DNA of 64,000 bases, from positions 14,855,443 to 14,919,442 of the forward strand of contig NC_003071.7 in assembly GCF_000001735.4 (NCBI RefSeq). Direction: 5' to 3'. Both the position numbers and the translations under genes were made by a program. Numbering within the stretch: position 1 is the stretch's first letter; the number at the start of each line of letters is the position of its first letter. The notes below the pieces were generated by a model that ran no database searches, was not told the DNA's origin, and saw only the letters and a program-made list of their open reading frames with translations. Below, one piece after another: positions 1 to 10,962 of this stretch. This stretch comes from Arabidopsis thaliana (Eukaryota; Streptophyta; Magnoliopsida; Brassicales; Brassicaceae).

Positions 1-1578
1 TCTTCTAAGTTTACAATTGAGCCAATTTCATTTTCATCCACATTGTATTTGATGTTGCAAATAGCCAAATAATATATAACCTATTAGTAGATTAATAATA
101 TTTCCTACGAGTATAAGGACATAAAATTTGAATGATAAGTGCCGCTAGCAAAATACTCTGAATTCACAAGTTAGGGAAAACTCGATTATGCTGCGCAATC
201 AAATTAGAGTTACATAAATAAAAGTAGTTGGTTTCAAGAGTATAGTGATTTCTTAGATTTGCTGATGAAGGATGCTATACTTAAAAAAAAAAAAAAATTG
301 ACTAGGACATAGATGATAGATCCACGCTGCTGACGAAGACATACAAATGACTCATTGAATGTGGAGCATGTTCAAAACCATGTCTCATGAATTGTTGGTA
401 TCGAAGGTATTTTTTAGGATCGATTAATCTTCGGAATCTATTTTGACATAACTCGTATAGTGCATTTGATCTATTTATTGATATGTGTTACAACGTTAAC
501 ATCATGCATATTTCATCTACCAAGAACTAGGACTCCACCAACTATCTGGTCGAGTAACACAATTCTCTGACCCTGGTAAAGTAAAACCTATCAATACTCT
601 CTTCGTTTTGTGGAAGGAGATCTTGAAAAGATAAAAGAATCACCAGTTGTTTCATTTCAAAAGTCCTAGCCTTTGGATTACTAAGTTTTTGAAGAAAATT
701 TAACACTCGGTATACCAGCCTTATTTTTCCTGAAGATTTATTAGGACTACAATCTCAGGATCTTTTGACTTAACCATTGGAGTACTTTCAGCAAATATCA
801 AAATTGGTGTTTTAGGTCTCCTCGGTTATTTCCACGCAAATTTTCTTATTCTACAAAGGACACGGAAAATTCAAACAGATCTAGTTAATACTTTCTTTGT
901 CTAAATCTTATAAAGTCTAGTTATCTGCATATGTTTTTAGTATATTTGTACAAACCATATATATATATATAAATAAAAAAATCCCATTTTAGTCCGTGTT
1001 GGTTATATAGAATGTCCTGAATCCAAGTAAAATTATCTAAGACATTGTACAAAAAATAAGATTATTGGTTTACAAAAATCAAATGAAAGATAAACAAGAA
1101 CAATTATTTCCACATTCTTGGGATCTCGATATTGTCTCCATTAATTGCTTTATTCCGTGAGAAGACATAAAACAATGGTAGCTTCTTTGATAATATATAC
1201 ATTCAACGAAATCTAGAACCGCAATAACGTCTTTATACATACTCGACATTCGACAATATTATAAAACTTATGAGTAACTTCATCTCGAATTTGACATTAA
1301 ATAAACACACACAGAATAAAACCTTATAATAATAATAGTCTCTTGGGGCCATTAGTCTAGAGAGCAGACTTGGTCTTCTTCTTCCTCTTTCTCTACTTCA
1401 TACATAATTTCATTTCTCAGGTTTCTATATATTTTCTTCTCCACTTTTTATAATTTATCCGCTTGTCTGCTATCTCTTACATTAAATCTAAACCTAAATC
1501 ATTAGAATCTCTAATCCAGTTTATAATATACTTTTCATTTTTATCAATTTTTTTTTTCTTTTTGTGTTTGGTGTTGGC
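1..1578. other. AT-rich intergenic DNA and AHL21 5' leader
   Basis: I see no gene in this stretch. All frames are closed by many stops and nothing resembles a conserved domain. The last 200 bases or so are pyrimidine-rich (runs of ctt/ttt before the ATG at 1579) and probably hold the 5' leader of the AHL gene. A short TA-dinucleotide run lies near 957-975. Confidence 0.6.
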
Positions 1579-2436
1579 ATGGCTGGTCTCGATCTAGGCA
1601 CAACTTCTCGCTACGTCCACAACGTCGATGGTGGCGGCGGCGGACAGTTCACCACCGACAACCACCACGAAGATGACGGTGGCGCTGGAGGAAACCACCA
1701 TCATCACCATCATAATCATAATCACCATCAAGGTTTAGATTTAATAGCTTCTAATGATAACTCTGGACTAGGCGGCGGTGGAGGAGGAGGGAGCGGTGAC
1801 CTCGTCATGCGTCGGCCACGTGGCCGTCCAGCTGGATCGAAGAACAAACCGAAGCCGCCGGTGATTGTCACGCGCGAGAGCGCAAACACTCTTAGGGCTC
1901 ACATTCTTGAAGTTGGAAGTGGCTGCGACGTTTTCGAATGTATCTCCACTTACGCTCGTCGGAGACAGCGCGGGATTTGCGTTTTATCCGGGACGGGAAC
2001 CGTCACTAACGTCAGCATCCGTCAGCCTACGGCGGCCGGAGCTGTTGTGACTCTGCGGGGTACTTTTGAGATTCTTTCCCTCTCCGGATCTTTTCTTCCG
2101 CCACCTGCTCCTCCAGGGGCGACTAGCTTGACGATATTCCTCGCTGGAGCTCAAGGACAGGTCGTCGGAGGTAACGTAGTTGGTGAGTTAATGGCGGCGG
2201 GGCCGGTAATGGTCATGGCAGCGTCTTTTACAAACGTGGCTTACGAAAGGTTGCCTTTGGACGAGCATGAGGAGCACTTGCAAAGTGGCGGCGGCGGAGG
2301 TGGAGGGAATATGTACTCGGAAGCCACTGGCGGTGGCGGAGGGTTGCCTTTCTTTAATTTGCCGATGAGTATGCCTCAGATTGGAGTTGAAAGTTGGCAG
2401 GGGAATCACGCCGGCGCCGGTAGGGCTCCGTTTTAG
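1579..2436 (+). CDS. AHL21: AT-hook PPC/DUF296 DNA-binding protein (AHL21 / GIANT KILLER)
   Basis: Single-exon gene for a 285-residue nuclear protein. Seen: a His-rich tract (about residues 40-50), Gly-rich linkers, one AT-hook with core RPRGRP at residues 79-84, then a PPC/DUF296 domain from about residue 105, including [12 protein letters not shown], followed by a Gly-rich tail. The frame is open upstream from a GTG at 1564, but the first ATG is at 1579 and gives the family-typical [12 protein letters not shown] start and the known length of 285. AHL proteins bind AT-rich, matrix-attachment-type DNA through the hook and oligomerise through PPC. GIANT KILLER is known to act downstream of AGAMOUS in repressing reproductive patterning genes. 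The coding region is much more GC-rich than its surroundings, as usual for intronless AHL genes. The antisense and other-frame ORFs here are shadows. Confidence 0.95.
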   Translation: MAGLDLGTTSRYVHNVDGGGGGQFTTDNHHEDDGGAGGNHHHHHHNHNHHQGLDLIASNDNSGLGGGGGGGSGDLVMRRPRGRPAGSKNKPKPPVIVTRESANTLRAHILEVGSGCDVFECISTYARRRQRGICVLSGTGTVTNVSIRQPTAAGAVVTLRGTFEILSLSGSFLPPPAPPGATSLTIFLAGAQGQVVGGNVVGELMAAGPVMVMAASFTNVAYERLPLDEHEEHLQSGGGGGGGNMYSEATGGGGGLPFFNLPMSMPQIGVESWQGNHAGAGRAPF

Positions 2437-3325
2437 CAATTTAAGAAACTTTAATTGTTTTTTCCACTTTTTTGTTTTTCTCCGAATTTTATGAAATTAT
2501 GATTTAAGAAAAAAAACGATATTGTTCATGTATTGACCCTCTTACTGCATGGTTTCTTCTATTGGGTTAATTGACTAGCTCATAAGAATTGTTTAATTTG
2601 GTTATTGTCATCAAATTTGCCCACATATAAAGCTTCTAGCAAATTAAAACTTCCACAATTTCTTCTGTAATAGTGCTTGTTAGTTTTTTTTTTCAAAACA
2701 CATGGATGAATAAATGTTCTCTTATTCAAATTTTGAGGTCACCAACATGTTATAGAAATAAATCATTAAATGACTGGAAATGTAGTAAACGACAAAAAAG
2801 AAGAAGATTAAAGTAATAGCGGTAAAAAACAAAGGAAAGTGCAAGTGGAGTGCTAATTAAGAAATTAAATTAATTTGACCAATTAATTTCCAATCATGCC
2901 CTTAATTGCCCAACCCATTTGATGCTAAGCTGTCACACACGCAATAATCTAAAGTAAAGTAGCCGAAATTAATGTTCATCACAAAACAATTAGTACTGAT
3001 TAACAATCATTACTTTATTTCTGTCGCATAGTAGTATAATATTTGCATATAGGTTGGAGGAAATTGTGCCCCTCTAGAAAAAAGAGCTTGGAGTATAGAA
3101 TATTAGGACTGGTTCATCAGTTAAAACTACCTGATAATGGATTTATAAATTTCAACCATGAATGAACTTGCCTATTGTGGTAAATAACAGTGACAATGCA
3201 ATCCAAAATGTTATACAAAAATAAGTAATCAAAAACCATACATAGATAGCATTGGAGATGTATACAAACGGCTGATTTTGTAAAAGGTGACATAGTTTAG
3301 TCATAATATACTGTTATTATTATTA
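2437..3325. other. Intergenic DNA, AHL21 3' side
   Basis: AT-rich spacer. The first ~100 bases probably carry the AHL21 3' UTR. I see no ORF or RNA gene that I can support. Confidence 0.5.
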
Positions 3326-3360
3326 CTAGGGAGGAGACTCGCGCGTTGCGCGGGGTGGTT
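3326..3360 (-). mobile_element. Helitron-type 3' terminus
   Basis: Read on the minus strand, this segment ends in CTAG (3326-3329) directly followed by T. Ten bases before the CTAG is a GC hairpin with a 5-bp stem, CGCGC-loop-GCGCG (3340-3352). A CTRR end, a hairpin about 10 bases inside it, and an A|T insertion point are the defining features of the 3' end of Helitron rolling-circle transposons, and this GC hairpin stands out in AT-rich DNA. The element would extend to higher coordinates. I could not place its 5' TC end, so neither length nor internal content is claimed. No Rep/helicase ORF is visible, so it would be non-autonomous. Confidence 0.6.
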
Positions 3361-4117
3361 TCTTTTTGGTTTTGTTAATATGTAATTATAACTTCGATTT
3401 TTTTTTACTGATCTTTGATTAAAAGGGGAATATCTTTGTTATTTGCTAATCTTATCTTTTGATTTCTACATTTTTGTAATCTATGTATAGTTTTACATAT
3501 TTTTTTCATGTTGTTACCAGTTATATGATAGAATTTATAGGACAATAGACCAAACTTACTATCTTGTAAGAATATTTTTTAGAGTTATATATATCTAAGC
3601 AATTTATTTGTTACATTGGTCTTGTTTTTATATATTTTATTTTAAATTAAAAATACAATGGAAATCTCTCTCTCTTTCGCACTAAGCGGTTGCTGCATAG
3701 GATCGCGAAGAACAGAGACTAACGACGAAGTTATTTTACACATTGTTGCCATTGTTAATTTTGGCCCAATATGAATCCGCCCATTTGTTTTTTCTCTTTG
3801 TGTCTCTGTTAAAATCTTAGAAACTACTCTTTGGTTTTGGGAAGATTTCACTTTTCAACGTCTCTTCGCGAATTAGCTAAAAAGAGTTGGATTATAACAA
3901 TATTAACATTGAAAGTACGATATGCTTAGATAATTAATTAAAAATTGGATTTTATTGAAAATATAAATTTCCTTACAACAGCAAGGAAAGACACACATTA
4001 AAGCAAAAGAAATAAGAGTAATAACTTTGTTTTGAGTCTTTGTGATAGTTCACTGCCTCAAACATTATAGGGAATTTTTTAAAAACAGTTTCCAACTCTC
4101 TAGATGTTTTGTTTAAG
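3361..4117. other. Spacer, possibly the body of the Helitron
   Basis: AT-rich DNA without convincing coding sequence. If the Helitron end at 3326 is real, some of this is its interior. The small minus-strand ORFs at 3642-3851 and 3973-4170 have no recognisable composition or motif. Confidence 0.4.
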
Positions 4118-4306
4118 TTATACCATAAAAATAAACTTAAACATTTGTTTGTAGAAAAAACATTTCTCACATGTGTTGTCCAAATCTCTTGGATGGCACA
4201 CGTCGGGGGGTTTCATGTTGCAAAGTGATATCATGTAGCATCTTTTTCTCGCCACTCTAATCCCATTTAGTGAAGTTTTGATTTGTTTCCAACACGTTTC
4301 AGCCAT
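4118..4306 (-). pseudogene. Out-of-frame C-terminal tail of the F-box gene
   Basis: This minus-strand frame overlaps the end of the F-box ORF by 40 bases. It encodes a basic segment followed by LCNMKPPDVCHPRDLDN and a CEKC motif. In relatives of this F-box subfamily, as I remember them, such a Cys-bearing tail closes the protein in frame. Here the upstream ORF reads a TAA at 4267-4269 instead, so a small indel near 4270-4310 seems to have separated head and tail. An intron joining the two frames cannot be excluded, but I see no convincing splice sites. Confidence 0.5.
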
Positions 4307-4758
4307 GGTGGTGTCTTAGCCCATTCAAGTTGGCTCATATAGGTTTTTCCCTCTTCAGTTCTTCCTCTACATAATAATAGCATGGCATACATGTAGATTG
4401 CTTCTTTCTGGCCTCCGTTAGCTGCTATGCCAATATGGTGGAGATCAACGTCACAATGATCAAGGTTAAAGTACCATATTATACCTTTTATGTAGTGAGC
4501 ATCCGGGTTGTTGTTGGCAAGACATTTCTTCATAATAAGAAGGTGTTTGCGGCATGATAACGGTTTCTTCACCAACAGAGCAAGATTAAGGGTTTTGAGC
4601 ACGCGTTCATCGTTTGCTGATGCACCTAGTTCTTTGCATGAAAGGATGCAATTGTGATAATCTTCAGCGGATTTTACCCCTATTTTGGCAACTATTTCTC
4701 TGAGTAGATCTTGAGGAAGTGCCTCAAGACGACTAATTTCAACTTTGTTGGGATCCAT
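4267..4758 (-). CDS. F-box family protein, probably truncated
   Basis: Intronless ORF of 163 residues. Seen: an N-terminal F-box-like segment (LEALPQDLLREIVAKIG, residues ~12-28, followed by a Cys/Lys-rich helix region), then a Sel1-like stretch (IGIAANGGQKEAIYMYAML, about residues 107-125). This layout belongs to a Brassicaceae F-box subfamily thought to serve as substrate receptors of SCF ubiquitin ligases. It looks like At2g35280. The ORF ends soon after LEWAKTPPW; the Cys-rich tail usual in this subfamily is present downstream in another frame (4118-4306). The locus is therefore either a shortened protein or a gene losing function. The start ATG follows an A-rich leader (minus strand) and is the first in frame. 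Confidence 0.8.
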   Translation of the reverse strand: MDPNKVEISRLEALPQDLLREIVAKIGVKSAEDYHNCILSCKELGASANDERVLKTLNLALLVKKPLSCRKHLLIMKKCLANNNPDAHYIKGIIWYFNLDHCDVDLHHIGIAANGGQKEAIYMYAMLLLCRGRTEEGKTYMSQLEWAKTPPWLKRVGNKSKLH

Positions 4759-5171
4759 TTTTTTTTTTTGGAAATATTAGTAAGTTTCAAATCTGTGATA
4801 ATTTTGTTTGTTTGCATTTGTTTATATAGATTAGTGAGGTGGATCTTTTCCACTTCGTAACGTACCAATTATTTCGTTTAAGATTTTAATTTATTGGTGT
4901 TTGTGGCTTTAATTTTTTTGGATCTTTCCACTTCTCACCACTCCTCAACGTGGTTATTAATTTCTTTGAGGTTTAACCAATTACTGTCACTTGATAAATG
5001 GCATAAATACTTGATGTTTGAGCTTCTGAGGAAGAAAAATACGGAAAGGTCCATGGGGCAGTGACTGAAACACTCTTTTTCTCTTTCGTCGTCTTCTGAA
5101 TTGCGTCGATCGAATAGGAGAAAATGAAATCAAGAGTTTGCAATTTTAACTGGGTTTTCTTAGGTCCTTTC

Positions 5172-5297
5172 GGTTCATAGGTTTTTTGACTAAATCTTGG
5201 CCCGATACACATCACTAAGTCTATTTGGTTCTTTGGCTCATGAGCTTTTTGACCAAATCGTGGCCTCATAAACATCACTAAATCTATTTCACTCATA
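5172..5297. repeat. 63-bp tandem duplication
   Basis: Two adjacent, diverged copies: the first from 5172 (ggttcataggttttttgac...) and the second from 5235 (ggctcatgagctttttgacc...). The period is exactly 63 bases, a multiple of three, so a minus-strand ORF (4973-5365) stays open through both and shows a doubled EIDLVMFMRPRFG / QIDLVMCIGPRFS peptide. The ORF otherwise has no protein-like features, so I treat this as a DNA repeat in spacer rather than a gene. Confidence 0.7.
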
Positions 5298-6192
5298 GAA
5301 AAAAATGTGAAGGCAGAGTAAAAACATGTGGGCTCCACATTAAAAAGATGTAGTGACGTGGACACTTTTAGAGGAAAGAAAACTCTGCTATTATATATAT
5401 GATTTTGTCAATAATATATTTAAGTTTTCTAAGTACTATAAAAGTGTTGATAAAAAAATAACTGTGGGTAAAGAAGAGACAACCATGATTTTGACCAAGT
5501 ACCACGGATCATTCTTCTATCTTCATTGGATTGTGTATCTAACTAACTTCTACAAAAAAATATTAATATTATTAAGAACATGATCATGTTCTATAAGAAG
5601 CTAATCAAAGTTTCTTTATATAAAGTCCATAAAGGTGCAAAAGATTACTTGCTAATTATAGTTTGATATACACATAATGATTATTAGTAAAACATTAAAC
5701 AAACTATCACATCCGAATGTTTGACTGCCAATGTTTTTGGTTTACTTAAATATTGTAATGCTTATTGGTTATATACTACCTATATCTTATTAACTAAATT
5801 AGCTAGATTTGCCACAGTACCACTTACCAGTCTGCTAGTTACCAAAGTGTTTTAAGTTTGTTCAAACTTCATTACTTTGAGGAGTAAACAAAATTGTAGT
5901 TTTGACCCTTTCTTTTTCTTTCAGTAGTTGAAACAAAACTTAGAATTCTAGAGAGACCACACTATTTTTGCTGGTGTAGCTTATTTAATTTCAAAAAGCC
6001 AATAAAGGGCCAGCTCATAAGGCCCACGTATGTAGCATATCTACTACTTTAGATAAAAACTAATGCGCCTTTTCGTGATAGCCCAATTAAATCTAGCCGA
6101 CAATTGCTCGCAGTAAAAACAGTTTTTTGAATGGATCATATCTTCACTGAAAAGTAAAACTGTAAAAGCACACTGTTAATCCATTTCTTTCC
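5298..6192. other. Intergenic spacer
   Basis: AT-rich and without a supported gene. The plus-strand ORF at 5353-5583 is Lys/Tyr/Ile-rich low-complexity translation of AT-rich DNA. Part of the right end is probably the 3' UTR of the SAUR-like gene. Confidence 0.45.
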
Positions 6193-6558
6193 CTAACAAT
6201 CTTGAGCATAGAATTCAATGATCTCGAGAACATCCAAATCCGAAAACGTAGAGGCATCGTTCCGAAGAAGCCACAGCAAGTGCTCAAATAAGATCGAGTC
6301 GACATGATCAAGCCACACCACTCTACCGGTCCGGTTTAACCGGTTCTTGGCACGATCCTTAGCTGAACCTATCAAGACTCTGAACGGGTACTCTTCGAGT
6401 ACATACGGTTCGACCATGAACTCCTTCTTCTCCTTCCCTACCACCACCCTTATGACTGGATCTTCCATATTCTCGGCGAGATTCCGGTATGCAAATCGCC
6501 GCGAGTCGGCTGAGGAGAGACGACGGAGTTTCATTACAGGAGAAATCAGACAACCCAT
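6193..6558 (-). CDS. SAUR79: SAUR-like auxin-responsive family protein
   Basis: Intronless 121-residue ORF, the size and structure typical of SAUR genes. The central SAUR-like core runs about residues 37-118: a strand followed by KEFMVEPYVLEEYPFRVLIG, where most SAURs have the F-V-V-P...L..P.F..LL..A core, then a hydrophobic segment (ILFEHLLWLLRND) and a short acidic tail. SAURs act mainly at the plasma membrane, where they inhibit PP2C-D phosphatases and so promote H+-ATPase activity and cell expansion. This one is divergent from the core auxin-induced clades, so that role is inferred from the family only. The gene symbol rests on my recollection of At2g35290. The plus-strand ORF over the same bases is a shadow. 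Confidence 0.75.
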   Translation of the reverse strand: MGCLISPVMKLRRLSSADSRRFAYRNLAENMEDPVIRVVVGKEKKEFMVEPYVLEEYPFRVLIGSAKDRAKNRLNRTGRVVWLDHVDSILFEHLLWLLRNDASTFSDLDVLEIIEFYAQDC

Positions 6559-7623
6559 TTGAGAGAAGGATCAGAGTTGTTAAGACTTAAGAGCGAGATC
6601 ATTCACCAAAGATAAAAACACAGAGCTTATAAACAACAAAGAATACGAACACAAATGCATGGTTTCAGATTAAAACGCGGTTTATATGTAAAGACCGTGT
6701 GTATATGCACGGATGACAGATTTTTCACGCCAAGATTTAATACGTGGCAAACTATGGTTGGTTGTTATAATAGGAAGTTACTTGTCTAGAGTTCGATGGC
6801 TGACCCACCGGCTAAACTGTCTTTCTCCGTCCACTTGTTTTTAGACAGAGGACGATTTCACATGTATGTTAGTATGAAAATTTTCCAGCTATATACCATT
6901 GTATGAAGAGAAAGATATTTTCCAACTAACTTCTAGTCCTAGACATTTACGCAAGCTTTGCATTAACTAAAAGTATGTTACCGAAAATGATGTCGTTATA
7001 GAAGTTCGTTGTGCCTTATGAATAGGTTTTTTAAAACATAAAGTATGCATGGCTTATGAGTTATGAATATTGATTTTCTGATTTGACAAAACCATTGTAA
7101 AATTCAAAACTTATAATTCTATCTAACTAGTTATTTTTCTTCTTCTTTTAGTACTGTTATATATTGGCGAGATATGTATTTGATCACTTTAAAATATTAA
7201 GGTGTATATGTTGTATCTATACTGCAACCAAATTTGGATATCTTTTAAATATGTATTTCATATTTTCTATTTGACTAATAAATAATATTAGTTGAACTTT
7301 TTGTGTGGAGATTATATCTAATCCATCGCTTTCACTAATTTCTAAAACTAGTATTATATATCGACATTCGACGTACTGTAGTCTGAATCAATTAGTATCA
7401 CAACCAATTTTTTCCCTCGCATAATCACGCTCGCCTCATTACCTTACATGGACTAATTATTTAAGTACGTTTATTTCTGCAAGATTACATTATTGTTTAT
7501 GCATAAACTATCAAAAGAAACTAACCAAGAAAATTTCATGACTGCTGATCTTATATTAGAAAAAACGTACATATCATATTGTTAAACAAGGCGGCTAATC
7601 TTAATATAGCTATAGAGCTAGTT
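6559..7623. other. Intergenic DNA upstream of the SAUR-like gene
   Basis: Likely holds the SAUR-like promoter at its left end: a TTTATAAG TATA-like box on the minus strand near 6624-6632 and an ACGT-containing tacgtggca at about 6741. The remainder is AT-rich with no gene that I can support; its right end is the 3' side of the LEA gene. Confidence 0.45.
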
Positions 7624-7917
7624 TTAGATCTGTCCCGGCGGGTAATTAGCTCCGGTGGCTCGGGTAGGGTAGGTGGAGTGACCGGGAAGATGGTGGCCGT
7701 GAACCTGAGCGTCCGCAGCATGCTCAGCCTTGGATTGATGGAGGTCAGCTTTGGCCTGCGCCTCCTTAGACTTCTCTCGCTCTTGGGCCAACTTCTTCTC
7801 TTTTTTGGTCCTTGCCATCGTCTTCTCCGCATGACCTTGTGCCTTTGCGCCACCGATGTTGAGTTTCTCCTTGGCCGTACTGGCCATGTCACTGATCTTT
7901 TCCTTCGCCGACTGCAT
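7624..7917 (-). CDS. LEA18: Group 4 late embryogenesis abundant protein (LEA18)
   Basis: Ninety-seven residues, matching the remembered length of LEA18 (At2g35300). Seen: an N-terminal LEA_1-type segment [20 protein letters not shown], then a highly charged Lys/Glu/Ala region predicted as amphipathic helix, and a flexible tail rich in His, Gly and Pro ([12 protein letters not shown]). No Cys or Trp, as expected for a disordered hydrophilic LEA protein. Group 4 LEAs accumulate in seeds and under water deficit and protect enzymes and membranes during drying. The upstream in-frame ATG at 7950 would add 11 Arg/Lys-rich residues; the ATG at 7917 gives the family start. Three ABRE-type ACGT boxes and a TATA box lie upstream, in keeping with ABA control. 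Confidence 0.93.
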
Positions 7918-7974
7918 CTTCTTTCTTCTTCTTCTTACTTTTCTTATCAAACTATAAACTTATTTGGCTTAATG

Positions 7975-7984
7975 GTTTATATGC
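7975..7984 (-). promoter_or_regulatory. TATA box of LEA18
   Basis: Minus-strand gcatataaac about 60 bases before the LEA18 ATG and about 35 bases downstream of the nearest ABRE, a normal core-promoter spacing with a short leader. Confidence 0.6.
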
Positions 7985-8019
7985 TCTCCGATCTAATTTA
8001 ACGACTACTGGGTTATCAC

Positions 8020-8067
8020 CACGTGTAATACGTAGATACGTGTCACAAGCTACGAATATCTACGTGG
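8020..8067 (-). promoter_or_regulatory. ABRE/G-box cluster of LEA18
   Basis: Three ACGT-core elements in 48 bases: G-box CACGTG at 8020-8025, ACGTGTC at 8038-8044, and TACGTGG at 8061-8067. They sit about 100-150 bases upstream of the LEA18 start codon. Several ABREs close to a TATA box form the usual ABA-response unit bound by ABF/AREB bZIP factors, consistent with a seed and dehydration gene. Confidence 0.8.
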
Positions 8068-9500
8068 GTTGCGCTCATGCAAAAGCAAATCTACACGAAC
8101 ACGACAATAGTTTCTTGATTTTGCATTATCTTTTCTTTCTTTATCTTGTCAGATTCTCAAGTATTACATAATATTTTTTTTTGTCGGTAGTGTTACATAA
8201 TATTTAAGGTAGCTGTTTTAACAAAAAAAAAAGCTGAAATATTATACGTTTGAAAAAAAAATGTTGATGTTATTTGGCTAAACACATTTTTGGATTTGCG
8301 GTGTACGTAGTTCCATAACTCGTTACTTTTTAACCAAAACAACTGGTCACATAAAAAGATGCATGGAACGTGAGAGAGATTCCTTCGACCCTCCTTCGCT
8401 AAATTGCCCAAAAATCTACAATTAGGGATTGTTTCATAGATTGCCTAAGTTGGTGTCAATAATTAGCTAGTATAATGAAGCAAATGACTTGCCGAGTTAT
8501 GAATATAAATGTATATTATATGCATGGGTTATATTCTGCATCTGCGATTCTGAGTGAGGCTATGTTTTAATTAGTCGCGTCTTTATCGATGGAGCTAGTT
8601 GGGTGTGGCTATTCTACAATTCTCGTTGTGAATTATACATATGCGAATGGTGTATACGGGTTTTTTTTCTTTCAAAAAAGTTGGTGTGAACTTACAAATA
8701 AAAAATAAATATTTCAAGATACTACAGTCACTACTACATATGATGTAAATTATAAAACTTAGAACGAATAAAATATTCCAAAATGAGATTATAAAGAAAT
8801 ATCGAGAAAAACGATTTATACCATTTATTAGATACGAATAATAAAGAAACATTATGTTCAAACATTGTGTGTGAAAGATAATAATTTATTCGACAGAAAA
8901 CAAAAACAAAAAGATAGATTAGTATTTAAGTTAATTAAAGTCGAATTTCATTTTGTTAATCATATTTGAATTCACAATTTTATGTACATACATACAAACA
9001 TATGATTTAATTAAACCTTTATAGAAAAAAGATTGAATCGTTGGAAACAAAAACAAAATAAGATTCAGCTTTATACTAGTGATTTTGGATTGATAGAGAT
9101 CCTAACTAAAATTATGTGTCCATCAAATTTATATAGGAAGGATATATTAGTAGACAAAAGATTTGATCTAAAAGAAAGTATATAAATTACAAAAATCAAA
9201 ACAGAGCGAGAAGAGCCAGACACAAGAAAAACAAATTTGAAGGTCTAAACCTTTTTGGTGAAATAGATGATGTAAGCAGACGACTCTCTCTGCTTTTGCT
9301 GACACTACACTTAAATACACATCTTTTTTTGTAAATATTATCAGGAAAACAAAACAACAAAAATTAGTACTTTCTTTTGCAATTAAACCCCAAATTTTGA
9401 AATTTCAGTATCTCTCAAACTCTCATAACCAGCGAGAGTGAGTGAGAGAGTAGAGAGTGTGTGGAGAGATACTAGGAAGTTGAAGGAAAAAGCGAGAAAG
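8068..9500. other. Intergenic DNA between LEA18 and the REM gene
   Basis: Strongly AT-rich, with only low-complexity ORFs. The last ~80 bases, rich in GAGAG repeats (about 9433-9470), are probably the 5' leader of the REM gene. Confidence 0.45.
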
Positions 9501-10962
9501 ATGGCTAGAAACAGTGACAATGATATGTGCAAAGAAGAACGGAAGAGAGAGAGCTTCTTCAAGGTTCTACAGAGAGTTGATATTTCTTCTGAGAACATGG
9601 TAAAAATCTGTTCTTTAACTCTTCATGTTCTTAAATTATGTAATTTCTTGTTAGTTTTAGTTTTGAAATGTTGAAACTTTGGTTCCCTGTAACCATGTGT
9701 CTTGGTCTTAAAGGTTAAATCTTGTTAGCTGTCTTTCAAAGGTGAAATTTTTCGTGACTAGTCTATATGGGTCTTCAATAAATTTTCTTGAATATGCTTT
9801 TGTTGCTTGTCTCAGTTCTCTGTCTGAATATGAGCATCTACGCTTTAATTTTTCAACTTTGTTTGTTTTTGGATGAGATCTGTTGTTGCTGTGTTTGTCA
9901 TTTGTGTGTAATGGGACTAGTTTCATTGTGACTTAATTACTTGATGAGATGTGTAAAAGGTTCACTGTTGGGTATGTTCTTCTTCTTCTTATGTTTTCTG
10001 TTCCTCTTATTTGCATATAACCAAAGAGAGCACTTCCTTACGACTTTGTGAGAAGCTTCTCCAACAATGAGCTCTCTCGTAAGATGAAGATAAAAGCTCG
10101 ATGGGGAAGTTCTTGGGAAGTAGAAATCTGCAAAAATCCAAGATTCTATTTCATGGAGAAATCCGGATGGGAGAAGTTTGTGAGTGACAATGCCTTGGGA
10201 GCCAGTGAGTTTCTTACCTTCACTCACAAAGGGAATATGCGTTTTACAGTGAACATCTTCATGCAAGATGGCAAGGAGATGCTACAGCCTCCACAATCCA
10301 TGTCCTTCATGGCTTCTTCTAGTAAGATTTGCTATTCTGATTACGAAGCAGTGAACTTGATAGATACATACGTTGATTCTTTACTTTTGAATTTTATATG
10401 ATTGAAACAGGGCCACCTAAAAGAGAACAAGGAATACCTTCTCTTGCCACGACAATAGCAGCTGAATCTAATGGAGGAGGGAACTACAAAAGGAAGCTCA
10501 ACTTTGAGAAGAAGAAAGCTGAGGAATCTCACAATTCCAAGAGGACCGATAAAGTCTTTAGTGTCCAGAGAGAATCTGCAGGTGCCTCTTCATCTTCTGT
10601 TGCAGAATTCTCCATGTTTATCAAAAAATCATACCTCATCTACATGGTAAGATAAGACAAACCAAGACACTAAACACTTAAATGGGCTTTGTTTTGTGAA
10701 TCAAAACATTATTCTGATATTGCAGTGGTTCCCGAAATCTGTTCAAAGTATTCATATGCCGAAGCAGAGAACGATTTTCAAGATACATCACCCAAATATG
10801 AAGAAGTCATGGAATGTGGTTTACGTGGTGTCAGGGACGAAATCAAGCTTCTCTGCTGGATGGAAAGGTTTGGCTCAAGAATATCCTCTAGCAGTTGGAG
10901 ACACTTGCAAGTTTTCATTCATCAAACAACACGAGCTGATTCTCTTTGTCTCAAAACCCTAA
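9501..10962 (+). CDS. B3-domain REM transcription factor, two B3 domains
   Basis: Four coding exons by splice sites and phase: 9501-9599, 10027-10321, 10411-10646, 10726-10962, giving 288 residues. The first B3 domain spans about residues 18-115 ([16 protein letters not shown], then [14 protein letters not shown], with core [19 protein letters not shown] and [11 protein letters not shown]). A Lys/Ser-rich linker follows, with the second B3 from about residue 195 ([39 protein letters not shown]). REM proteins are plant-specific DNA-binding factors, many expressed in meristems and reproductive tissue; the targets of this one are unknown to me. It corresponds to At2g35310. The protein ends KP-stop just after the second domain. 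Other-frame ORFs over the exons are shadows. Confidence 0.88.

Noticed and set aside
600-900. Possible decayed gene fragment upstream of AHL21
   Set aside because: Short stretches translate without stops but no conserved motif could be named on either strand.
4973-5365. 130-aa minus-strand ORF with a repeated peptide
   Set aside because: The internal peptide repeat is explained by a 63-bp DNA duplication; composition is not protein-like. Reported as a repeat instead.
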